Shown in pieces: positions 49,423 through 55,843 of a stretch of DNA of 55,843 bases (positions are counted from its first letter, which is position 1; every line of letters begins with the position of its first letter). The stretch lies in contig NZ_QUMK01000034.1 of assembly GCF_010907035.1 (NCBI RefSeq), forward strand, positions 1 to 55,843, read 5' to 3'. This DNA comes from Rhodopseudomonas sp. BR0M22 (GTDB taxonomy: Bacteria > Pseudomonadota > Alphaproteobacteria > Rhizobiales > Xanthobacteraceae). The notes below the pieces were generated by a model. That model saw only the letters and a list, made by a program, of their open reading frames with translations, did no database searches and was not told where the DNA came from. The position numbers and the translations under genes are program-made.

Positions 49423-52280
49423 TCGGCGCCTCCCAGATAGGCTTCGATCACCGCCGGGTTGCGCTGGATCTCGCATGGGGTGCCTTCGGCGAGCTTCTCC
49501 CCGAACTGCATCACCACGATGCGATCGGCGAGGTTCATCACGAAATCCATGTCGTGCTCGACGATGATCACCGCCATGCCTTCGGCCTTGAGCTGCTTCA
49601 GCAACTGCGCCAGCGCCTGCTTTTCGAGATGGCGCAGTCCCGCCGCGGGCTCGTCGAGGAGCAGCAGGCATGGATCGGAGGCGAGCGCTCGGGCAATCTC
49701 CAGCACGCGCTGTTGGCCGAGGGCGAGGCTGCCGGCGTTGGTGGTGGCGGCGCCGTGCAGGCCGACCCGCTCGAGCTGGCGCAGCGCCTCGGCGATCAGC
49801 ATCGCCTCCTTCGGCCGATCGAGCCGCAGCGCTGCCGCCAGGAACGAGGTGTCGGCCCGGGCATGGGCGCCGAGCGCGGTGTTCTCCACCACCGTCATCT
49901 CCGGCACGATGCGGACGTGCTGGAAGGTGCGCCCCATGCCGGCGCGCGACAGGTCGCGCGGAAAGTAGCTGCTCTCGCGGCCGAGGAAGTGCACGTTGCC
50001 GCTCGACGGCCGCTGCACGCCGGAGATCAGGTCGAACAGCGTGCTCTTGCCGGCGCCGTTGGGGCCGATCAAGGCGAGCACTTCGCCGGCTTTGGCGTCG
50101 AGGCTGATGTTGCGGTTGGCGGCGATGGCACCGAAATTCTTCGAGACGCCGCGCACCGCCAGCACGGTCTCGCCGGGCACCGGCTTGTCGCGCAGCGGCG
50201 GCAGCTTGGCATCGGCCGAGAACGTCCAGGACTTCGGCACCCGTAGCCCGGTGAGATCGAGCAGCGCCGGCCAGATGCCGCGCGGCAACAGCTGCAGCAT
50301 CGCCATCGCGGCAATGCCGAAGATGATGATCTCGAAATCGCCCTGCATGCCGAGGATCAACGGCAAATTGGTCTGCAGCCACTGATTGGCCAGAACGACG
50401 ATGCCTGAGCCGACCAGCGCGCCGCCGATCGATCCGGCGCCGCCGATCACCGCCATGAACAGATATTCGATGCCCTGGTTGAACGAGAACGGCGACGGAT
50501 TGAGAAAGCGCTGGAAGTGCGCGTACAGCCAGCCGGCCAGCGCCGCCAGCAGGCAGGCGATCACGAAGGCGGCGATCTTCATCGCCCAGGTGTTGACGCC
50601 GAGGCTTTCGGCCATGATCGCACCGGACTTCAGCGCCCGGATGGCGCGGCCGGGACGGGAGTCGAGCAGGTTCGACATCCCGAGTTGCAGCAGCAGCAGC
50701 GCGCCCCAGATGCCGACATACCACGCCTTCGGGCTGTGCACCGCGGTGCCGGCGACGGTCAGCGGCGGGATGTCGGTCATGCCGGCCTGACCGCCGGTCT
50801 GCGGCAGACCCGCGAACAGATAGTAGGCGACGATCGCCAACGACAGCGTCGCCAGCGGCAGATAGTGCCCCGACAGCCGCACCGTGATCAGCGAGCCGAG
50901 CAGCGCCAGCACGCAGGCGACGGCGAGCGCCAGCGGCAGCGTCAGCCACGGCGACACGCCGTAGGTCGACGAGACGTAGCCGGTGATATAGGCGCCGATC
51001 CCGACATAGGCGGCCTGCGCGAACGACGTCAGCCCGGCCACGCCGGTGAGCAGCACCAAGCCGAGAACGACGATCGCCGCCAGCCCGACATAGTTCAGCA
51101 ATGCCACTTGATAGTCCGAGAGGATCGCCGGCATGGCCGCAACCGCGAGCACGAAGGCGACACCGAGGCCGGTCTTGATCCGCCGGCGGCGGCGCAGCGC
51201 CTCGGGCGACAGGTTGAGCTGTGCCGGCACCGCCTCGCTGTCGTGGTCGTCCTCCTCGATGCGATGCTGGCGCAGCGTCTGCACCAGCAGGATCGGGATG
51301 ATCAGACTGAAGACGATGACTTCCTTGTAGGTCGAGGCGAAGAACGACGAATAACTTTCGAGCAGCCCGATCAGCACCGCCCCGAGCGCCGACACCGGAT
51401 AGCTCGCCAGCCCGCCGAGGATCGCGCCGACGAAGCCCTTGAGGCCGAGCAGAAAGCCGGTGTCGTACAAAATCGTGGTGGTCGGCGAGATCAAGACGCC
51501 GGCCAGCGCGCCGATGAAGGCGGCGAGCAGGAACGAGGTGCGGCCCGCCAGCGCGGTGGAGATGCCCATCAGCCGCGCGCCGGTGCGGTTCAGCGCAACC
51601 GCCTGCATCGCCTTGCCGTACAGCGTGTGCTGCGAGGCGAAATACAGCGCGCCGATCAGCGCCACGGTGATGCCGATAATCAGCAGCGTCTGCCCGGCGA
51701 TCGGCACGCCCATCACCGGAAACGTGATGTCGATCAGCGGCGCCGAGCGCTGGCCGCTCGGACCGAAGATGTAGAGCGCTAGCCCGGTCATGACGAAATG
51801 CAGCGCCACCGAGACGATCAGCAGCACCAGCACCGAGGCATCGGCGAGCGGCTGATACACGAGCCGATACAGCAGCGGCCCCGCGGCGGTGATCACCGCG
51901 ATCGCCAGCACTGCCTGGGCGATCAGCGGCAGGTGGAAGCTGCTCCCGAGATAGGCCAGCGCCAACACGATCAGCGGGCCGGCGACGGCACGTAACGCCG
52001 AACTCAGCAAGGCAACAGCGCGCTGCCGGCGCCAGCCGGCGGCGAGATCGACCACGACATGCAGCGCGATCAGCAGGCCGAGCAGCGGAATCGTGCCGGG
52101 CCGCTGGCCGTCCTGCATCGCCACAAAGGTCAGCGCGCCGTAGGACACGAACTCGCCCTGCGGCACGAAGGTGATGCGGGTGACCGAGAACAGCAGCACG
52201 ATCGCCACCGCCAGCAGCGCATAGACCACGCCGTTGGCAATGCCGTCCTGAGCCAAAAACAGTGCGACGACGAGATTCAC
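49419..52280 (-). CDS. Natural LivH-LivM-LivG fusion (two permeases plus ATPase in one chain)
   Basis: The 953-residue protein joins three normally separate components. Residues about 1-325 are LivH-like (G-I-A-N-G-V-V-Y-A-L-L, V-P-Q-G-E-F near 40). A charged Arg-rich linker (about 325-350) leads to LivM (about 355-690; G-L-V-L-L-T-G-V-A-G-L-T-S-F-A-Q-A-A near 388-405). The LivG ATPase occupies about 705-953, with Walker A G-P-N-G-A-G-K-S-T (Lys745), A-L-G-Q-Q-R-V and L-L-L-D-E-P-A. It starts at GTG. No frameshift or in-frame stop is seen, so it looks like a genuine single protein. Confidence 0.88.
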
Positions 52281-52398
52281 GAAGATCCTTTCGGCGACGC
52301 GAGCGCTGCGTCATCTGCCGTGCGATAGTCGAGCGAAGTTCCGGCCGGGATTGAACGCACTGCGGACCGCGTCAGGCGATCCGCAGCGCGCGAGGCTG

Positions 52399-53544
52399 TT
52401 ACTTGAGAAGCTGCCAGGCGCCGTCCTTCACCGTGATGGTGACGATGCTGCGGGCGTCGAAGCCGGAGTGGTCGGCGGGGGTCATGTTGTAGACGCCCTG
52501 CGCGCCGGTCAGATCCTTGACGTTCTCCAGCGCGTCGCGCAGCGCCGCGCGGAACTCCGGCGTGCCGGGCTTGGCCTTCTGGCCTGCGATCGGAATGGTG
52601 CGTTCGAGCAGCAGCCCGGCGTCCCACACATTGGCGCCGAAGGTGCCGGGCGCGACGCCGTACACCTTGGTGTAGGCGTCGATATAGGCCTGGCCCGACG
52701 CCTTCGACGGCACGTCGTCACCGACCTGAGACTGCACCAGCATCGGACTGGCGGCCAGCACGGTGCCGTCGACCTTCTTGCCGCCGAGCTTGAGGAACTC
52801 CGGCGTCGCGGCGCCGTGGGTTTGGTACACCCGCCCCTTGTAGCCCTGATCGACCAGGGTGACTTCCGGCAGCACCGTGGTGGCGCCGGCGGCGCCGACC
52901 AGCACCGCGTCGGGCGCGGCCGAGATGATCTTCAGGCTCTGGCCGGCGACCGAGGTGTCGGCGCGGCTGAAGGTCTCGTCGGCGATCAGCTTGATGCCGG
53001 CGGGCGCGATCGCCGCCTTGAAGGCCTTGCCGAAATTGGCGCCGAGCGGATCGTTGGTGCCGATATAAGCGACGGTCTTGACGCCGTTCTTCTTCATGTG
53101 CGCGACCAGCGCATCCATGACGAGGTTGTCGTTCTGGGTGGTCTTGAACACCCACTTCTTCTTGTCGTCCATCGGCAGCACCACCGCGGTGGTGCCGACC
53201 GGCGCCAGCATCACGGTCTTGGAGTCGGCGATGAACGGCAGGACCGCCATGGCATTGGGCGAGCCCGACGGGCCGATGATGGCATCGACCTTGTCCTCGA
53301 TCAGGAACTTCTGGACGTCCTTGGTGGCCTGGGTCGGGTCGGAATTGTCGTCCATGTAGATGTAGTCGACCGTGAAGTCGCCGATCTTCTTCGGCAGCAG
53401 CGCCACCGTGTTCTTCTGCTGCAGGCCGACCACCGAGATCGGCCCGGTCGACGACGCGATGACGCCGACCTTGACCTGGGCCATCGCCGGGCCGGCCAGC
53501 GCCGTCAGGATCGCCGCGACCGCGAACGCCTTGAATGTCTGCAT
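52399..53544 (-). CDS. Periplasmic branched-chain-type substrate-binding protein (operon 3)
   Basis: The 381-residue protein has a Sec signal peptide (MQTFKAFAVAAILTAL then A-G-P-A-M-A-Q, cleavage near residue 22) and the type I fold beginning V-K-V-G-V-I-A-S-S-T-G-P-I-S-V. Its gene is 118 bp upstream of the fused LivHMG gene. Its ligand is unknown but should be the substrate of the downstream aldolase and reductase, probably a carboxylic acid or aromatic derivative. Confidence 0.87.
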   Translation of the reverse strand: MQTFKAFAVAAILTALAGPAMAQVKVGVIASSTGPISVVGLQQKNTVALLPKKIGDFTVDYIYMDDNSDPTQATKDVQKFLIEDKVDAIIGPSGSPNAMAVLPFIADSKTVMLAPVGTTAVVLPMDDKKKWVFKTTQNDNLVMDALVAHMKKNGVKTVAYIGTNDPLGANFGKAFKAAIAPAGIKLIADETFSRADTSVAGQSLKIISAAPDAVLVGAAGATTVLPEVTLVDQGYKGRVYQTHGAATPEFLKLGGKKVDGTVLAASPMLVQSQVGDDVPSKASGQAYIDAYTKVYGVAPGTFGANVWDAGLLLERTIPIAGQKAKPGTPEFRAALRDALENVKDLTGAQGVYNMTPADHSGFDARSIVTITVKDGAWQLLK

Positions 53545-53642
53545 GAGTCCCTCTTCCGATCCGTCGTTGCGGGGCCGCTGCCGGCTTCGCGGCTGCGGCC
53601 GCTCGGGTCAGGCGCGGTGATCAGCAGAGGGTTTTGAACGCG

Positions 53643-53676
53643 ACTAATTCCCGTCTGCATGACGGGTCCAATTAGT
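53643..53676. promoter_or_regulatory. Nested inverted repeat, candidate operator of the transporter operon
   Basis: ACTAATT at 53643-53649 and AATTAGT at 53670-53676 are exact complements. Inside them CCCGTC (53650-53655) and GACGGG (53661-53666) are also exact complements. It lies about 100 bp upstream of the binding-protein gene, an expected operator or leader-hairpin position. Confidence 0.5.
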
Positions 53677-53721
53677 GAAATATTCCAGCGAACAATCAAG
53701 CAACTTATAACGGCGGCCTGC

Positions 53722-53732
53722 ACAATATCTCG
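53722..53732. promoter_or_regulatory. ACAATATCTCG motif, candidate MarR site
   Basis: The 11-mer ACAATATCTCG occurs here about 180 bp upstream of the binding-protein gene and again at 54411-54421 in the marR promoter, where it forms one arm of an inverted repeat. Sharing an 11-mer between the two promoters next to the marR gene suggests a common regulator. Confidence 0.45.
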
Positions 53733-53852
53733 CGACGGTTTGCTGCTTTCGCAGTCACATCGCCTGCGTGCGGCGCAACCACGAGGCGCCGTCCCGTCCC
53801 ACCGCAGCGACGGAAACGGTCGCGTTTTCCATAGTTTGCAGGCTATGGGCAG

Positions 53853-54329
53853 CTACGGCGACAGGTTGTCGTAGATCTTGACCGACAGCGTGTTGAGAAG
53901 TTGCACCTCGGCCTTGGTCAGCCCGCGCAGCGCTTCCTTGAACAGGTAAGCGACCTTGTCGCGCACCAGTTCGAGCACCTGCTCACCCGCCTCGGTGATG
54001 AACACTTCGGTCGAGCGGGCATCGGTGCTGGAGGTCCGCACCGTCACCAGACCGTCGTCGGTCATGCGGTTGATGATCTTGGCCATGGTGGAAATGTTGA
54101 CCACCGCCTCGTCCGCGATCTGCGACACGGTGATCGGCCGCCCCTCGACCAGCAGCATCAGCACCCGCCATTTCGGCACGTCGAGGCCGGCGGGTTTCAG
54201 GATGGCGTTCATCCGCGCCGAATAGCGCGCCAGCATCCGCACATTGTGAAAGAACGGCGAGCGGTTGGAAAGAAACCGGCTGTCGTCAGCCCGGATTCGC
54301 CGCTTCATGCCGTCGTTCTTGCTCTGCAT
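53853..54329 (-). CDS. MarR-family transcriptional regulator
   Basis: The 158-residue protein has the MarR fold: W-R-V-L-M-L-L-V-E-G (helix 2), I-T-V-S-Q-I-A-D-E-A-V-V-N-I-S-T-M-A-K-I-I-N-R-M (H-T-H) and wing T-S-S-T-D-A-R-S-T-E-V. The ATG at 54327-54329 fits the family; a longer frame begins upstream but would run through the promoter repeat. It is on the same strand as the transporter operon and divergent from the right-edge gene, so it may control both. Confidence 0.84.
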   Translation of the reverse strand: MQSKNDGMKRRIRADDSRFLSNRSPFFHNVRMLARYSARMNAILKPAGLDVPKWRVLMLLVEGRPITVSQIADEAVVNISTMAKIINRMTDDGLVTVRTSSTDARSTEVFITEAGEQVLELVRDKVAYLFKEALRGLTKAEVQLLNTLSVKIYDNLSP

Positions 54330-54393
54330 CTGTTGTCCTGGCTGGTCGGTCGGTGGCGCTGCAGCGTCGCTCGCTGCAGTGCACGACACTTCC

Positions 54394-54421
54394 CGAGATT
54401 GTGGAAAATGACAATATCTCG
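54394..54421. promoter_or_regulatory. Inverted repeat in marR promoter, candidate MarR operator
   Basis: CGAGATTGT at 54394-54402 pairs with ACAATATCTCG at 54411-54421 (the right arm has two extra bases), across 8 bp. The right arm recurs upstream of the transporter operon. The site is about 65 to 92 bp upstream of the marR start, between it and the divergent gene, which suits autoregulation. Confidence 0.5.
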
Positions 54422-54589
54422 TCAGGCCAATCGACAACTATTCCAGACGGAGCGGCACGGCATATCGCGAGGAATCCCGAACGGTTCCTGCCATCGCGCG
54501 CTACGCGAGGGCTGCAGATTGAGCCGATGCTAGAGCAGTGCGGCGTCTGACAGAATTCAGAGCTGGCAAAGGTGGCCTAGCCAAAAGCA

Positions 54590-54705
54590 CCACCTCATGG
54601 TGAGGACGCGCGAAGCGCCGTCTCGAACCATGGGCCGCGAGTTCCGCGCGGCCCCATCCTTCGAGACGCCCGGCTTCGACGGGTTCCTCAGGATGAGGAC
54701 TCAGT
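54590..54705. repeat. Palindromic intergenic repeat, family A (copy 3, inverted)
   Basis: CACCTCATGGTGAGGACGCG and GCCGTCTCGAACCATGGGCC on the left mirror GGCCCCATCCTTCGAGACGC and CCTCAGGATGAGGAC on the right. The sequence is the reverse of copy 2 (28777-28885), sharing CTCGAA, CCATCC and TCCTCA blocks. It lies between the marR promoter and the right-edge gene. Confidence 0.75.
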
Positions 54706-54991
54706 GCCCGTGGAGAGCGACAGCGCTTCGATCCATCAATGGGCTGCTCCAGCCTCAGCGCGCGCCACCCAGCGTGCGCCGCAGCAGCCCGATTGCCTGT
54801 CCGGTTCGCACGATGAGCAGATCGCGTGCAGGCAAACGCCCGAAATTGATGCGCGGACGCTCGATAATTCACTGGAATGTTCGAGTAGTTCATGATTGTC
54901 TTTTGCAAGTAGCGAGGTCGTCGATGCGCGGTTCGCGGCATCGAAGGTCCTCACAGCGCGGACGCCAGCGCCAATCGCGAAAGAGGACACC

Positions 54992-55843
54992 ATGACCGAC
55001 GTCGCCAGCGTGATCCACCTGAAGCCGGCCGCGCCGATCGAGGATTTCGACGCGCTGGTCGCCGATATCCGGGCCCGCCGCGCCGAATTCAGCGCGCAGC
55101 AGCACGTCTCCCAGGACATCATCGAGCGGTTGCGCAAGGCCGGCATCTACCGGGCGATGGTCGCGCGGATATTCGGCGGCGACGAGAAGAGCCCGGCGGA
55201 GTTCTGCCGGATGATCGAAAAGATCTCCCAGGCCGACGGCTCGACCGGCTGGGTTGCGAGCTTCGGCGCCGCCGCCACGTATCTCGCCGCGCTGCCCGAG
55301 CCGACGCTGCGCAAACTCTATGCGAACGGCCCGGACGTGGTGTTCGCCGGCGGCCTGTTCCCGCTGCAGCCGGCTAAACGCACGCCCGATGGCTTCCTCG
55401 TCAACGGCACCTGGAAATTCGGCAGCGGCTCGACCGGCGCCTCACTGATCGGCGTCGGAATCCAGGTCGAGGGTGATAGTTCCGGCGGACTGCCGCGGGT
55501 CGCGGTGATGCCGGCCGACAAGGTCGAGATCCGGCCGAACTGGAACGTGATCGGCCTCGAAGGCACCGGCAGCCACGACCTCGTGGTCAAGGATGTGGTC
55601 GTGCCCGAAGAGTGGACGCTGATCCGCGGCGGTGCGGCCTCGGTCGATGCCGATATCTATCGCTACCCGTCGCTCGGCCTCGCCGCGCAGGTGCTGGCAG
55701 TGGTCGGCCTCGGCGTCGCCCGCGCGGCGCTCGATGACGTGATCGAGATGGCAGGCGGCCGCGTCTCGATCACCGGCGCGCCCAAGCTCGCCGATCGCGG
55801 CTATGTGCAGGTCGCGGTCGCCAAGGCCGAAGCCGAACTGCGC
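54992..55843 (+). CDS. Acyl-CoA-dehydrogenase-fold flavoprotein (monooxygenase or dehydrogenase), cut by the right edge
   Basis: An ATG at 54992 behind AGAGGA opens a frame that runs to the window end (284 codons, no stop). The product has an ACAD-type N-terminal helical domain and middle beta domain: D-G-S-T-G-W-V-A-S-F-G near residue 85, W-K-F-G-S-G-S-T-G-A near 145, and G-S-H-D-L-V-V near 190. The W-K-F-G-S-G-S and G-S-H-D pattern resembles the type-2 ACAD/HpaB-HsaA-like monooxygenases more than classic dehydrogenases. It is divergent from marR, so it may belong to the same catabolic system. Confidence 0.8.
   Translation, partial: MTDVASVIHLKPAAPIEDFDALVADIRARRAEFSAQQHVSQDIIERLRKAGIYRAMVARIFGGDEKSPAEFCRMIEKISQADGSTGWVASFGAAATYLAALPEPTLRKLYANGPDVVFAGGLFPLQPAKRTPDGFLVNGTWKFGSGSTGASLIGVGIQVEGDSSGGLPRVAVMPADKVEIRPNWNVIGLEGTGSHDLVVKDVVVPEEWTLIRGGAASVDADIYRYPSLGLAAQVLAVVGLGVARAALDDVIEMAGGRVSITGAPKLADRGYVQVAVAKAEAELR

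Larger units (their letters stand above)
53545..53852. other. Intergenic region between binding-protein gene and marR
   Basis: No gene is visible in these 308 bp. They hold an AT-rich stretch with a nested inverted repeat (53643-53676) and an ACAATATCTCG copy (53722-53732), both listed separately. These probably form the regulated promoter of the transporter operon. Confidence 0.55.
54330..54991. other. Long intergenic region: marR promoter, family A repeat (copy 3) and right-edge promoter
   Basis: No convincing gene is present in these 662 bp. The marR promoter carries a strong inverted repeat at 54394-54421. From about 54590 to 54705 there is a third family A element, in opposite orientation to copies 1 and 2: CACCTCATGGTGAGGACGCG on the left and TCCTCAGGATGAGGACTC on the right. 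The stretch 54820-54920 is relatively AT-rich (GATAATTCACTGGAATGTTC) and may be the promoter of the gene at 54992. Frames here overlap repeats only. Confidence 0.7.

Noticed and set aside
54700-54991. Small frames in the right-hand intergenic region (e.g. around 54704-54895)
   Set aside because: They overlap the family A repeat or lack a ribosome site and family resemblance.

Overview
The window is high-GC alphaproteobacterial DNA that looks like Rhodopseudomonas palustris or a close Nitrobacteraceae (Bradyrhizobiaceae) relative. The reasons are a biliverdin-type bacteriophytochrome with an HWE kinase, many branched-chain-amino-acid-type (Liv/HAAT) ABC transporters beside catabolic genes, a B12 riboswitch, and short palindromic intergenic repeats of the kind common in that family. 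The species is inferred from gene content only. I saw no rRNA, tRNA or CRISPR array. The left edge carries the tail of an IS4-like transposase, and the right edge cuts an acyl-CoA-dehydrogenase-fold gene.

Layout, left to right. (1) 375-4577: protocatechuate 4,5-dioxygenase-type LigB/LigA, a Nudix hydrolase, a small Cys-rich protein and an acyl-CoA ligase. (2) 4706-6797: a molybdenum-linked group (ModD-like, DUF2478, nitrogenase-associated ArsC-like) with a ModE-like box between the divergent genes. (3) 6805-9725: a methyltransferase, a rhodanese, an ArsR regulator with the SqrR/BigR cysteine pair, and an alpha/beta hydrolase. (4) 9849-18091: an amide-uptake operon on the minus strand (amidase, LivH, Tat-exported binding protein, LivM, LivG, LivF), preceded by a leaderless AmiC-like sensor and a divergent MarR. 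(5) 18256-25287: a long-chain-type acyl-CoA dehydrogenase, a B12-riboswitch-controlled Cys-rich protein, a CobC-like phosphatase, two convergent Crp/Fnr regulators and a bacteriophytochrome kinase-receiver hybrid. (6) 25309-34198: a seven-gene minus-strand operon joining a Rieske oxygenase, a glutamine-synthetase-like ligase and a complete Liv-type transporter, with a divergent IclR regulator and a perfect 16-bp palindrome between them. (7) 34224-36611: a three-PAS hybrid histidine kinase.

(8) 36766-46611 is a complete guanidine-utilisation operon. A guanidine-I (ykkC) riboswitch leads a NitT/TauT-type importer, two DUF1989 proteins (carboxyguanidine deiminase CgdAB type), a biotin-dependent urea/guanidine carboxylase and allophanate hydrolase. 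Together these would import guanidine, carboxylate it, deiminate it to allophanate and release ammonia and CO2. (9) 46798-55843: a MarR-controlled catabolic operon (binding protein, a natural LivH-LivM-LivG triple fusion, LivF, class II aldolase, PanE-like reductase), with the right-edge monooxygenase/dehydrogenase gene divergent from the marR gene.

The common theme is nitrogen and aromatic/acid scavenging: four separate ABC importers each sit beside the enzymes expected to act on their substrate and next to a dedicated regulator or riboswitch. The least explained parts are the Rieske plus GS-like operon and the single-chain LivHMG transporter operon.
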